From assembly GCA_030407505.1 (NCBI GenBank), contig JASDDH010000003.1, positions 124,001 through 188,000 on the forward strand: a stretch of DNA of 64,000 bases. Reading direction: 5' to 3'. The stretch comes from Planococcus sp. APC 4015 (lineage in GTDB: Bacteria; Actinomycetota; Actinomycetes; Actinomycetales; Microbacteriaceae). The notes under the pieces were generated by a model. It searched no databases. It saw only the letters and a list, made by a program, of their open reading frames with translations, and was not told the DNA's origin. Numbering within the stretch: the stretch's first letter is position 1; each line of letters starts with the position of its first letter. Shown here in pieces: positions 27,427 to 36,689 of the stretch. The position numbers and the translations under genes are program-made.

Positions 27427-30400
27427 ATGGTCGACGGAGCCGAATCCACAGCGATCAGCGCTGTCCGCGATGCTCCGCGAAGAACGGTGAACACGGTGGC
27501 CACAGACGAGAGAATGCTCGCCTTCGATTTCTTCGCGCTCGCGGAGCTGCCCACCCCGATCGTCTCCACCGCGCTCGCGGAGCGCTGTGCTGCGCAGTCC
27601 TTCGGTCTCATCGTGCGTGCCACGGACCTCGGCAGTCAGCAGGATGCGAACTTCCTCCTTCTCGATGCGGTGGACGCGACACCGGTGGCGGTCATGAAGG
27701 TGTCGAACACGGCCTTCCGAAGCGGCGCCGCAGACGAACAGGATCACGCCGCGCAGTGGGTGGCGGATGTCGCCGGCGTACGGACGTCCACGCGCTTGGG
27801 TGAGCTCGCCGTCCTGCAGGCGCCGAGCGGTACTCACACCGCCCGACTCCTCCGCTTCCTCGACGGCGGGACTCTGCACGGCAGCGATCACCTGCCGCCG
27901 ACGGTCATCGCCGACATGGGGCGGATGTCGGGTGAGGTGAGCGCCGCGCTCGCGACGCTGCCGACCGCGCCCGCTGATCGGGTGCTGCAGTGGGACTTGC
28001 GGCACGGAGCGCGGGTGGTCGAGTTCCTCGCCGAGCACATCGCCGACCCCGAGCTGCGCGAGCGCGTCGTTCAGGTGACACGCGCCGAGGCGCGGAGGAT
28101 CCGCCATCTCGAGGCGCTGCTTCCCGTGCAGGTGGTGCACGGAGACCTCACCGACGACAACCTGATGCGCTCCGTCGCTCCCGACGACGATCGACCGCTG
28201 GACGGCGTCATCGATTTCGGCGACCTGATGCTCTCGTGGCGCGTCGCGGAACTCGCCACCACGATCTCGTCCGTCCTGCATCACGAAGGCGCGTCGGCCC
28301 TGTCCGTCCTGCCCGCGGTCCGATCGTTCCATCGGATCCGTCCGTTGAGCACCGACGAGATCGAGGCGCTGTGGCCGCTTGTGGTCATCCGCGGAGCCGT
28401 GCTCGTCGTCAGCGGGCACCAGCAGGTGACCGCCGACGAGTCGAACGACTACGCGCGCGACGGTCTCGCCCGTGAGCAGGTCATCTTCGATCGTGCGACG
28501 TCGGTTCCCTCGGCTGTGATGACGGAGATCATCGCCCGCGAACTCGGCGTCGGCAAGCGCGAGCCCGCGCGCGCGATGACCTCTTCCCGCTTGTTCGACA
28601 CCGATCGGACGGTCGCTCACCTCGATCTCGGAGTCACCAGCCGCACGCTCGACGACGGCGCGTGGATGACTGACGAAAGCGCTCGGCGAGCGGTGTCGGG
28701 GGCGGTCGATGGTCTCCTCGCGGGCGGATCGGACGTCGTCATCGCTTCCTTCGGCGCGACGGACGCCACCCGGAGTCGCCCGCTGTCGACGGACGCGGCC
28801 GCGACGTGGCGCACCGGAACCGATGTGTGGGTGTCTGCGGCCGTCGGGCTCGTGGCGCCCTGGCCCGGCGAGGTGACCGCCAAGCAGGACACCCTCATCC
28901 TGACCGGCGAGGACGCGACGCTTCTCATCACCGCCGACCCGGACACGCCGGTGTCGACGATCGAATCCTCCTCGGTGTCCACCGGAAAGCCGCTGGGGGT
29001 CCTGCACCCGGGCCGGCGGTATCGCCTGACGATCACGACCGACCGATTCGAGTCCGAGGTGCCCGACTTCGTGGTGCCGGAGCACTCCGCGGGATGGATG
29101 CCGCTCCTGCGCGATCCCGCGGTCGTGTTCGGGATCGGCGACGACCCGTCTCCGCGATCAGGTGGCGGCGGCGACCTCATGGCCCGTCGCGCAGCAGTGC
29201 TCGCCGACGTGCAGGAGCACTACTACGCCCGGCCCCCGCGCATCGAGCGGGGATGGAAGCATCATCTGATCGCCGACGACGGCCGCGTGTTCCTCGACAT
29301 GGTCAACAACGTCACCGTGCTCGGCCACAGCCACCCGCGGGTGGCGCAGGCCGTCGGCGACCAGTGGCGCACCTTCAATTCGAACTCCCGGTTCCACTAC
29401 GAATCGATCGTGGCGCTCGCCGAGAAGCTGACCGCGCTCCTGCCCGAGAGTCTCGACACCGTCTTCCTGGTCAACTCGGGCTCGGAAGCGGTCGAACTCG
29501 CCCTGCGCCTGGCCCGTGCGCACACCGGGCGCGAAGATCTGCTCGCCGTGCGCGAGAGCTACCACGGCTGGACGTATCTCGCCGATGCGGTGTCGACCTC
29601 GAGCGCAGACAACCCGCGCGCGCTGGCGACGCGACCGGAATGGGTGCATGTCCTCGACGTGCCGAACGCCTTCCGGGGCCGCTACCGCGGCGACGAGGCG
29701 CACCGCTACGCACACGATGCGACCGCCGTCGTGCGCGAGCTCGTCGCGTCGGGCCGGCCGCCTGCGGCGTTCATCTGCGAGCCGGTCTACGGCAGCGCGG
29801 GAGGAGTCGTGCTGCCCGAGGGATACCTGCACGCGGTATACGCCGAGGTGCGCCGTGCGGGCGGCCTGGCGATCGCAGACGAGGTGCAGGTCGGCCTCGG
29901 ACGCCTGGGCAGCTGGTTCTGGGGCTTTCAGCAGCAGGGTGTCGTACCCGACATCGTCACGATCGCCAAGTCCCTCGGCGACGGCCATCCGCTCGGAGCC
30001 GTCGTCACGACGAAGGAGATCGCCGCAAGCTTCGCGGCCGAGGGGTACTTCTTCTCCTCGACCGGTGGCAGCCCGGTATCGTGCGCTGTGGGCGTGACAG
30101 TGCTGGACGTCATCGCCGAGGAGGACCTCGCCGGCAACGCGCGCCGGGTGGGCGGGTATCTGAAGGATCGTCTGATCGACCTCGCGCGCAGGTATCGACT
30201 CGTCGGGGCGGTTCACGGAGAAGGGCTGTACCTCGGCGTGGAGTTCGTGCGCGACCATGCCACGCTCGAGCCGGCCACCGCCGAGACAGCCGAGATCTGC
30301 GAACGACTGCGGGAGCGCGGAGTCATCGTCCAGCCCACGGGCAACGACCTGAACGTGCTCAAGATCAAGCCGCCGCTCAGCTTCGACGCGGCCGCTGCGG

Positions 30401-30519
30401 ATTTCTTCGTCGACGCACTGGACCGCGTCCTCCGGGAACGCGGTTCGAGCGAGCCTCACGCGATGGATGCCGGAAGCGCCGTCGCTGCAGAGGTCGGCGT
30501 CTCGGGCTCAGCGGAGTAG
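27427..30519 (+). CDS. Fusion: APH-type kinase + degenerate middle domain + class III aminotransferase
   Basis: 1030 residues. Residues about 40-365 form an aminoglycoside-phosphotransferase-type kinase: Lys91 in AVMKVS, catalytic loop HGDLTDDN (238-245), DFGD (263-266). Residues about 395-565 occupy the place of the M23-peptidase-like domain in related fusions, but no HxxxD/HxH zinc motif can be seen. Residues 585-1015 are a PLP-dependent class III aminotransferase: VNSGSEAVE, DEVQVGLGR and Schiff-base Lys848 in TIAKSLGDG. Related bacterial fusions resemble ethanolamine-phosphate phospho-lyase-like proteins; a kinase that phosphorylates an amino alcohol followed by a lyase/transaminase is plausible. 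The first 28 residues are weakly supported; the true start may be downstream. Begins 45 bases after the GH32 gene. Confidence 0.85.
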   Translation: MVDGAESTAISAVRDAPRRTVNTVATDERMLAFDFFALAELPTPIVSTALAERCAAQSFGLIVRATDLGSQQDANFLLLDAVDATPVAVMKVSNTAFRSGAADEQDHAAQWVADVAGVRTSTRLGELAVLQAPSGTHTARLLRFLDGGTLHGSDHLPPTVIADMGRMSGEVSAALATLPTAPADRVLQWDLRHGARVVEFLAEHIADPELRERVVQVTRAEARRIRHLEALLPVQVVHGDLTDDNLMRSVAPDDDRPLDGVIDFGDLMLSWRVAELATTISSVLHHEGASALSVLPAVRSFHRIRPLSTDEIEALWPLVVIRGAVLVVSGHQQVTADESNDYARDGLAREQVIFDRATSVPSAVMTEIIARELGVGKREPARAMTSSRLFDTDRTVAHLDLGVTSRTLDDGAWMTDESARRAVSGAVDGLLAGGSDVVIASFGATDATRSRPLSTDAAATWRTGTDVWVSAAVGLVAPWPGEVTAKQDTLILTGEDATLLITADPDTPVSTIESSSVSTGKPLGVLHPGRRYRLTITTDRFESEVPDFVVPEHSAGWMPLLRDPAVVFGIGDDPSPRSGGGGDLMARRAAVLADVQEHYYARPPRIERGWKHHLIADDGRVFLDMVNNVTVLGHSHPRVAQAVGDQWRTFNSNSRFHYESIVALAEKLTALLPESLDTVFLVNSGSEAVELALRLARAHTGREDLLAVRESYHGWTYLADAVSTSSADNPRALATRPEWVHVLDVPNAFRGRYRGDEAHRYAHDATAVVRELVASGRPPAAFICEPVYGSAGGVVLPEGYLHAVYAEVRRAGGLAIADEVQVGLGRLGSWFWGFQQQGVVPDIVTIAKSLGDGHPLGAVVTTKEIAASFAAEGYFFSSTGGSPVSCAVGVTVLDVIAEEDLAGNARRVGGYLKDRLIDLARRYRLVGAVHGEGLYLGVEFVRDHATLEPATAETAEICERLRERGVIVQPTGNDLNVLKIKPPLSFDAAAADFFVDALDRVLRERGSSEPHAMDAGSAVAAEVGVSGSAE

Positions 30520-30543
30520 AGGAAGATCGAGCGGGCGCCAGGC

Positions 30544-31785
30544 CTAGAGCCGGCCGTCGAGGAACCGCACGCTCAGTTGCCGTCGTTGGGCGGAAGACTC
30601 CGTGAGCGCGATCGCGCGGCGCGCAGCATCCGCAGCCTCGTTTCGACGGCCGAGCCGCGCCAGAAGCTCTGCCCTCAAGCCGTGCATCCAGGGATAGTCG
30701 TCGAGGCCGGGGATCGCATCGACTTCTCGGAGCGCAACGGTCGGGCCGCGAACCTCGGCGATCGCCGCGGCGCGATTGAGAGCGACGACGGGACTCGGGT
30801 CGATCGTGACGAGCACGTCGTACCAGGCCAGGATCGTCGTCCAGTCGGTGGTTCCGTCCGGTGACGGGATGACGTGGCACGCCGCGATCGCCGCGGTCAC
30901 CGCGAATCGCTCCGGCCGGGTCGAGCTGAGGGTGATCGCCCGGGCGGCGCGGTCGATGCCCTCGGCGATCATGCCGTGATCCCACGCGGCGCGGCGCTGC
31001 TCGGAGAGGAGCACGAGATCGCCCTGCTCATCGATCCGCGCGTCCCTGCGTGCGTGGTGCAGGAGCATCGTGGCGAGCAGGCCCTCGAGGGCCGCCTCGC
31101 CGGGCATGAGCTCGACCAGCAGCCGACCGAGCCGCAGGGCTTCGTCGGTGAGGCCGCGGCGCTCGTGGGAGTCCGCAGAGCGGGACGCGTGGCCCTCGGT
31201 GAAGAGGAGGAACACCGTGGTCGCGACCGTCCGCAGCCGGTCGGGCAGCTCGGAAGGGCCGGGAACTCGATACGGGATGCCGGCATCGGCGATCTTCGCC
31301 CGCGCTCTGACCAGCCGCTTGGCCATCGTCGCCTCGCCGACGAGGAGCGAGCGCCCGACCTCGGCCACGCTCAGCCCGCAGAGCGTGCGCAGGGCGAGGG
31401 CGACCTGCGCCTCGGGTGCGAGCGCCGGGTGGCAGCACGTGAACACGAGTCGCAGCTGATCATCGCGAATGGTGGAGCTGTCGGGGAGGTCGGGTGAGGT
31501 CTGCACGGCCAGCTCCACCGCCTCACGTTCCTTCCTGGGCCGCCGGCTCTCACGCCGGAGAAGGTCGATTGCTCGACGCTTGGCGGCGACGATGAGCCAG
31601 GCACGCGGCACGGCCGGCACTCCTGATGCGGTCCACGCCTCGAGTGCCGCCAGTGAGGCGTCCTGCACGGCGTCCTCGGCGAGCGAGAGGTCGCGGGTCA
31701 GGCGCGCGATGGTCGCGAGCACCGTGCGACGCTCCGACCGTATGACGTCGGCGACGACGCCATACGGATCGGGCGGCGCGGTCAC
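30544..31785 (-). CDS. ECF sigma factor with C-terminal extension (ECF42 / DUF6596 type)
   Basis: 413 residues from GTG 31785, which overlaps the upstream YCII stop. Residues 1-90 are sigma-70 region 2 (LARLTRDLSLAEDAVQDA-like, then AWLIVAAKRRAIDLLRRE); region 4 is at about 120-165 (ALRTLCGLSVAEVGRSLLVGEATMAKRLVRAR). The remaining 240 residues are a helical extension with FTEGH and AAIAACH segments, as in group ECF42, which carries TPR-like repeats and replaces an anti-sigma factor in control. The neighbour is a DGPF/YCII protein, the standard partner of this group. Targets are unknown. Confidence 0.88.
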   Translation of the reverse strand: MTAPPDPYGVVADVIRSERRTVLATIARLTRDLSLAEDAVQDASLAALEAWTASGVPAVPRAWLIVAAKRRAIDLLRRESRRPRKEREAVELAVQTSPDLPDSSTIRDDQLRLVFTCCHPALAPEAQVALALRTLCGLSVAEVGRSLLVGEATMAKRLVRARAKIADAGIPYRVPGPSELPDRLRTVATTVFLLFTEGHASRSADSHERRGLTDEALRLGRLLVELMPGEAALEGLLATMLLHHARRDARIDEQGDLVLLSEQRRAAWDHGMIAEGIDRAARAITLSSTRPERFAVTAAIAACHVIPSPDGTTDWTTILAWYDVLVTIDPSPVVALNRAAAIAEVRGPTVALREVDAIPGLDDYPWMHGLRAELLARLGRRNEAADAARRAIALTESSAQRRQLSVRFLDGRL

Positions 31786-32144
31786 GACGTCGCGGACATC
31801 GACAGGCTCGGGAGGGGTCGCACCTCGACGGCTCCGTTCCACGCGGCCGGGATCTGTGCGGCGATTCCGATCGCCTCGTCCAGATCGGCGCACTCGATCA
31901 GGAAGTAACCGGTCAGTGCCTCCTTGGTCTCGGCGTAGGGGCCGTCTGAGAGGATGACGTCTCCACCCTTGCCGCCTTGCACGCGCACGGTGGTGGCGGT
32001 TCCGGTCGGGTAGAGGACGGACCCCCCGCGGATGACGGCGGCGGCCGCCTGCGAGAATGCGCCGTACTCGGCCATCTCGGCGGAATGCTCCGGCGCTGTC
32101 CAGTCCACGTCGGGCGTGTAGGTGAGGGCGATGTAGTTCGGCAT
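31782..32144 (-). CDS. YCII / DGPF-domain protein
   Basis: 120 residues, alpha/beta barrel of the YCII superfamily. The signature LSDGPYAETKEALTGYFLIE is clear (about 65-84). AAGGAG precedes the ATG. GTGA overlap with the sigma factor gene shows co-translation. These proteins accompany ECF42 sigma factors across actinobacteria and proteobacteria; whether they are enzymes, targets or sensors is not settled. Confidence 0.9.
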   Translation of the reverse strand: MPNYIALTYTPDVDWTAPEHSAEMAEYGAFSQAAAAVIRGGSVLYPTGTATTVRVQGGKGGDVILSDGPYAETKEALTGYFLIECADLDEAIGIAAQIPAAWNGAVEVRPLPSLSMSATS

Positions 32145-32307
32145 GGCGACTCCTTGTCGGGCCGACCCCGATGGCCGGTCTCACTGAAGGAACGAACGGG
32201 TCGGCGCGGAGAGGACACCTCACCCGGAATCGGCCTGCGGCGCGGCATCCGCTCGATGGACCAGATACTAGATCACCCGAAGGCGGTGATCGGGTGGAAG
32301 GTGCGCA

Positions 32308-34047
32308 TCAGTCAAGGCCCGCACCGTTCCGGTGGGCGGGGAGCGTGATGCGCAGTGCGGTTCCCTGGGCGAGGACGGAAGACACCGAGACGTCTCCGTG
32401 ATGGGCGTGGACGATCTCACGCACGATGGCGAGCCCCAGACCTGTGCCCTGCACCGCCTGATGCTGGGCATTGGCTGCGCGGAAGAAGCGATCGAAGACG
32501 TGAGGGACGTCCTCCTCAGGGATTCCCATACCGGTGTCCGTGACGTCGATCACGACGTCGCGCCGTCCGACCGAGGCGACGTCGACCTGCACGCGACCGC
32601 AGGCGGGCGTGAACTTCACGGCGTTCTCGATGACGTTCGTCAGAGCCTGTTCGAGTTGGAGCTCGTCGCCTTCGACGGATGCGTCGGTGTCGCCGGTGAT
32701 CTCGACATCCACGTCTCGCGAGTCGGCGAGGGGACGCAGGGACTCCTCCACTCGGCGCAGCATCCGGTCGAGATCTATCGACACGATGACCGGAACCGCT
32801 TCGCCGGACTGGAACCGTGCGAGGAGGAGCATGTTCCGTGCGAGGTCCTGCAGCCGGCGCGCGTTGCGCTCGACCACCCGAAGCCGCGTCTTCGTCTCCT
32901 GCGAGAACGCTTCGTCGTCATCCATCACCAGATCGAGGTATCCCAGGATCGAGGTCAACGGGGTGCGCATCTCGTGACTCATCGTGTGGATGAGGTCGCT
33001 CTTGGATCGGTCGAGCTCTTGGAGCTGCCGGACGAGGTCCTCCTGACCTCGAAGCAGGCCGGCGAGGGTGGCATGACGCGACATCACCGTCAGAGCGGCG
33101 AGCACGATCGTGGCGGCCGCCAGCACCAACGCGACCGTGGGCACGTCGATCTGGGTGGCGACGAGCAGCACGCCGAGCCCCGCGAGAACGCCCAGCGCGG
33201 GCACGGGCAGCATCCTGGATGCTGAGACAGCGGGTCGAGACTCCGGTGAGAGCCGGGTCACTCCCTCGACCCAGATGGCGGTGGAGGCGACAGCCGCCGT
33301 CCACACGGCGTCAAGCGGAATGCCGGTGGTGTACGCGCCTTCATAGGTGAGGAAGGCGTACGCGATGTCAGCGCCGGTGAACAGAAGGAACCCGATGACG
33401 AGGAACTGCCAGCGGGGCCCGATACGCAGGACCGGTGACGCGAAGATGGCCACGACAGCGGTGATCAGCAGAAGGTCGAAGAGCGGGTAGAGGGCGGCGA
33501 TGGCACCGTTCAGCAGCGAGGCGCCACTTGTCGCGTCGGTGAAGATCGGTCCGAGGATCACGGCGAGCACAGCGGCCGCTCCCAGCGATGCGACGGCACC
33601 GTCGAACAGCACCGGCCGCACGGAACTCCGCGATTGGCGCAGTACCAGCACGACGAGAGCGGCCATCGTGAGGGGGTAGTAGAGGAGATACCCGAGATCG
33701 GCGAGGGAGGGCGAGGGGAGCTCACCCGACGAGTTCGCCGCGAGGGTGTAGAAGGTGTCGCCCGCGGCGTTGAACGTGATGCCCGCCGCAGCAAGCACGA
33801 CCTCCGGCATCCCGAACTTCGTTCTCACGGCGACGAGCCAGAACACGCCGACGGCCAGCCACTGGGCGGTGATCGACAGCACTGTCTCGACCAGGGTGGA
33901 TGCCGGGTCGCCAGGAAGAAGCAGCACGCCGAGATAAACGACGTTCACGAGGACCGTGAGGACGATCAGCACGCGGATCACGGGGTTCAAGCGCTCGTCG
34001 CGACTGGCCGATCGCTGAGCAGGCTGCGGCTCGCGTGTCTTCTCCAA
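32308..34047 (-). CDS. Orphan membrane sensor histidine kinase
   Basis: 579 residues from TTG 34047, where GGAGG stands eight bases upstream; a GTG 15 codons earlier lacks an SD. About eight to nine hydrophobic helices at 25-325, without an obvious extracellular sensor loop, resemble MASE-type integral membrane sensors. Then a short coiled segment, HisKA with phospho-acceptor His358 in TMSHEMRTPL, N box Asn475 in NVIENAVKF, DTGMGIP (504-510) and GTGLGL (534-539). No response regulator gene lies on either side, so its partner must be elsewhere. Divergent from the MarR/NmrA pair. Confidence 0.88.
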   Translation of the reverse strand: MEKTREPQPAQRSASRDERLNPVIRVLIVLTVLVNVVYLGVLLLPGDPASTLVETVLSITAQWLAVGVFWLVAVRTKFGMPEVVLAAAGITFNAAGDTFYTLAANSSGELPSPSLADLGYLLYYPLTMAALVVLVLRQSRSSVRPVLFDGAVASLGAAAVLAVILGPIFTDATSGASLLNGAIAALYPLFDLLLITAVVAIFASPVLRIGPRWQFLVIGFLLFTGADIAYAFLTYEGAYTTGIPLDAVWTAAVASTAIWVEGVTRLSPESRPAVSASRMLPVPALGVLAGLGVLLVATQIDVPTVALVLAAATIVLAALTVMSRHATLAGLLRGQEDLVRQLQELDRSKSDLIHTMSHEMRTPLTSILGYLDLVMDDDEAFSQETKTRLRVVERNARRLQDLARNMLLLARFQSGEAVPVIVSIDLDRMLRRVEESLRPLADSRDVDVEITGDTDASVEGDELQLEQALTNVIENAVKFTPACGRVQVDVASVGRRDVVIDVTDTGMGIPEEDVPHVFDRFFRAANAQHQAVQGTGLGLAIVREIVHAHHGDVSVSSVLAQGTALRITLPAHRNGAGLD

Positions 34048-34160
34048 GGCTCCACCTCCATCCGCCCGCACCGGCAGTCTCGCTACGCTCACGCGAGCGA
34101 CGACAGCGAATCCTCCCTCCTGACGCTAGACCCCCGACACGGCGAATTCCAGCGTCCTCA

Positions 34161-34195
34161 CCGCTGAGTGCACATGACCGGTCTCGACTCAGCGG
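34161..34195. repeat. 9-bp inverted repeat between kinase and MarR genes
   Basis: CCGCTGAGT (34161-34169) and ACTCAGCGG (34187-34195) are exact inverted copies with 17 bases between. It lies in the 206-base divergent region and could be an operator or a hairpin in a leader. Confidence 0.4.
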
Positions 34196-34253
34196 CGGTT
34201 CACCACGTCGTTGTTCGAGCGACGGAGAAACATTCAGTCACTAAAGTAAAGCC

Positions 34254-34688
34254 ATGACAATGACTGACCGCGCCGTGGCGATCGGTACCATCCTGGAATC
34301 GGTCGTCACCCTCTCACGGGCGCTCTCCAGTCCGCGGACGACTCCGTTCGGCGATGCCGTCCTGACGCGGACTCAGCTGGACATCCTCTTCCTGCTCGCG
34401 CACGCCGACGAACCCTTCACCCCGGGGCGTCTTTCGTCGTCGCTCAAGCTCACGCCGGGGGCCATCACGCAGACCATGGATCAGCTGAGGGATCAGCGCC
34501 TCGTCGAGCAGTCCGCCTCGCCCCGCGATGGACGCGTCCGGGTGTGGCATCTGACGGATGCTGCGGCGGCTCAGGTCCTCGAGTTCGAGTCCGTCGCGAT
34601 AGCCCGCACCGCACCCTGGTTCGCCTCCTTCTCGAGCGATGAACTGGATGCCCTCGCGGTTCTCATCAAACGCGTCGAGGTCGCCTGA
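34254..34688 (+). CDS. MarR-family regulator
   Basis: 144 residues. Winged helix-turn-helix: LTRTQLDILFLLAHADEPFT (helix 2 region), PGRLSSSLKLTPGAITQTMDQLRDQRLVEQ (recognition helix), then the wing SASPRDGRVRVWHLTDAA. No cysteine suited to redox sensing. The stop overlaps the next start (TGATG at 34686-34690), so it is co-translated with an NmrA-type NAD(P)-binding protein and likely controls it. An 8-bp ACT-AA-AGT element is just upstream of its ATG. Confidence 0.88.
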   Translation: MTMTDRAVAIGTILESVVTLSRALSSPRTTPFGDAVLTRTQLDILFLLAHADEPFTPGRLSSSLKLTPGAITQTMDQLRDQRLVEQSASPRDGRVRVWHLTDAAAAQVLEFESVAIARTAPWFASFSSDELDALAVLIKRVEVA

Positions 34689-35557
34689 TGTGCGCCGTCT
34701 TCGTCACGGGCGCGACGGGCACCGTCGGATCCGCGGTGGTCACGCACCTTCTGCGCCGAGGTGACCGGGTCATAGCGGGCATCCGCGACCCGCGAGACGA
34801 CGCGCGCGTCGCCCCCGGAGCCGAGGTGCGCGACTTCTCGTTCGATGACACCCCGGATGTCATCGAACACACCCTGGAGGGGGCCGACCGCCTCTTCCTG
34901 ATGAGACCGCCCGCGATCGCCGACGTCGAAGCGAAGCTCTTTCCCGTGATCGACGCCGCCCGGCGCCGGGGCATGAGCCAGATCGCGTTCCTCTCACTGC
35001 AAGGGGTTCAGGCGAACCGGAACACTCCGCACCACGCCGTTGAGAAGTACCTGCGTGACACGGCCAGCCCGTACACGTTCCTCAGGCCCAACTTCTTCAT
35101 GCAGAATCTGTCGACAACCTACGCGGAGCCGATCCGCGAGCGTGGCGCGATCTTCGTTCCCGCCGGCCGCTCCAGGACGGCGTTCATCGACGCGCGCGAT
35201 GTCGGCGCAGCCGCTGCGGCCGTCCTGACACAGCCCGGTCACCTCGAGAAGGCCTACACGCTGTCGGGTTCGCAGAGTCTCAGCTACCGCAAGGTCGCCG
35301 AGATCATGACAGACGTGCTCGGGCGACCGATCCGCTACGAGCGGCCCGGCGAAGACGCTTACTTGGCAGAGTTGGCCGCCCGAGGTGCGCCCGACGACTA
35401 CATCGCGGTGCAGAAGATGATCCATCGGGTCGTGAGAATGAATATCTCCGCGTTCCCCAATCGAGCGATCGAGAAGCTGACAGGCCGACCGGCGATCACC
35501 ATGCGGCAATTCGTCAGCGACTACACGCAGGCCTGGATGCCCGAGTCGACTCACTGA
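34688..35557 (+). CDS. NmrA-like NAD(P)-binding protein
   Basis: 289 residues. The Rossmann motif is VTGATGTVGSAVV at the N-terminus; LRPNFFMQNL and AFIDARDVGAAAAAVL are typical of the NmrA/atypical SDR group. The YxxxK pair of classical SDR enzymes is replaced by HHAVEKYL, as in NmrA-like redox sensors and quinone reductases. It may report the NAD(P)H state or reduce a quinone-type toxin, with the MarR partner sensing it (inference). Last seven bases overlap the convergent DUF1905-type gene. Confidence 0.86.
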   Translation: MCAVFVTGATGTVGSAVVTHLLRRGDRVIAGIRDPRDDARVAPGAEVRDFSFDDTPDVIEHTLEGADRLFLMRPPAIADVEAKLFPVIDAARRRGMSQIAFLSLQGVQANRNTPHHAVEKYLRDTASPYTFLRPNFFMQNLSTTYAEPIRERGAIFVPAGRSRTAFIDARDVGAAAAAVLTQPGHLEKAYTLSGSQSLSYRKVAEIMTDVLGRPIRYERPGEDAYLAELAARGAPDDYIAVQKMIHRVVRMNISAFPNRAIEKLTGRPAITMRQFVSDYTQAWMPESTH

Positions 35558-36039
35558 CCCCCGTGATGCAATGACTCCACCAACGCGGCTATGCGTCGCG
35601 CCCGGGTCGCTGCGGTTCCCGCGGCATCGATCGGCACGAGCATCCGCCGTCGCGACGCGGGCCGAGATCTCTCCCACGCATCGACGAGATCTGCCGCTGA
35701 CAGCGCGTCGGCGACATCACCCGGTACGGGAACGTGATCCTCATCCACCGGAGCCAGGTGACCGGTCACCGGGTCTCCGATCTCGAGTCGCATCCTCCGG
35801 AGCAGTGACGCACCCGCCCACACGAAGGTGCCGGAGAACACCGGCGCGCGCGTCAGAGCCAGGTTCACGTGCACGCCTTCCAGCTTCCCCGCGACCCGTT
35901 TCGTCCGAAGTGACCGTGCGGCATCCACGAGAGCGTCGGGCACCTTGATGACGGAGTACCGCGAGCGGCCCCACTCCATCGGCTGGACGACGTCGTCGAT
36001 GGAGTGGGCGGGACCGAGGATCGGCCACTCGTGGCTCAT
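35551..36039 (-). CDS. DUF1905 / YdeI-like small protein
   Basis: 162 residues. The N-terminal half (VIKVPDALVDAARSLRTKRVAGKLEGV, then MRLEIGDPVTGHLAP) follows the small beta-barrel DUF1905 pattern. The C-terminal helix AAGTAATRARRIAALVESL matches the YdeI/OmpD-associated segment that often follows. Function is unknown. There is no SD before the ATG, but TAGCAT lies about seven bases upstream, so the mRNA may be leaderless. Confidence 0.75.
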   Translation of the reverse strand: MSHEWPILGPAHSIDDVVQPMEWGRSRYSVIKVPDALVDAARSLRTKRVAGKLEGVHVNLALTRAPVFSGTFVWAGASLLRRMRLEIGDPVTGHLAPVDEDHVPVPGDVADALSAADLVDAWERSRPASRRRMLVPIDAAGTAATRARRIAALVESLHHGGQ

Positions 36040-36119
36040 GACCGGATGCTACTGGAGCCGTGTCCGCGACGGGTGCGTCGGCGCTCGCGGCTACGGGCCG
36101 GTCGCCTGATCCTCCGGCT

Positions 36120-36602
36120 TCAGAGGGTCGCGACGCTCCGGGCGGCTGCAGCGAGCGCAGTCCGCTCGGCGATCGCCGTCGCGACCGACTCGAGTGAGGC
36201 GGTGAACTGCTCGAGCTGCTGGTCGTCGAGCTGAGCGGTCGAGGCGCGGATCATCTCGTCGAACTCGGCGTGGATCCGATCCATCGCCGCGTGGGCCCGG
36301 GGGGTGAGCTCGAGGAAGAGGCTGCGCCTGTCGTCGGGGTGGTCCGAACGCGACAGCATCTGCAGTTCCACGAGGCGCCGGGTGATGAAGGTGACGGCCC
36401 CCGTGGTCACGTGCATGTGCGTGGCGAGCTGCTTCGGCGTGACGCGGAGGTGCTCCCCGATGTAGAAGAGGGCGCGCAGCTCGCTGGCTGACAGGCCTTC
36501 CTCCGCTGCGATCCGTTCGCGGTTCCGGTCGAGGGCGCGGGCGAACCTCACCGCAGCCGCCGGAATGCGGTCGAGCCGATACGTTCTGCCCTCATCAACC
36601 AT
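36120..36602 (-). CDS. MarR-family regulator next to the rhodopsin gene
   Basis: 160 residues. Winged helix: LSASELRALFYIGEHLRVT, KQLATHMHVTTGAVTFITRRLVELQML, wing SRSDHPDDRRSLFLELTPRA. The C-terminal dimer helices follow. AAGGGGG stands six bases before the ATG. Divergent from the rhodopsin gene across 137 bases with a palindrome over the rhodopsin promoter, so it is a candidate regulator of light-driven proton pumping. No Cys residues. Confidence 0.88.
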   Translation of the reverse strand: MVDEGRTYRLDRIPAAAVRFARALDRNRERIAAEEGLSASELRALFYIGEHLRVTPKQLATHMHVTTGAVTFITRRLVELQMLSRSDHPDDRRSLFLELTPRAHAAMDRIHAEFDEMIRASTAQLDDQQLEQFTASLESVATAIAERTALAAAARSVATL

Positions 36603-36664
36603 GACGCCCCCTTTTCGAAGCGCCAGTTTAGTTGCGAGTTCTGCTTACTTCCTGAACCAGCATC

Positions 36665-36689
36665 TAAGTAACTTATTCACTTGTATAGT
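36665..36689 (+). promoter_or_regulatory. Rhodopsin promoter -10 with overlapping palindrome
   Basis: TAAGTAACTTA (36665-36675) is an 11-bp odd palindrome, followed by TATAGT (36684-36689), a good -10. No -35 hexamer is visible; the palindrome covers that position, consistent with a MarR-type operator. TAGTTGC occurs at 36629-36635 and again over the -10 at 36686-36692. Confidence 0.5.
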
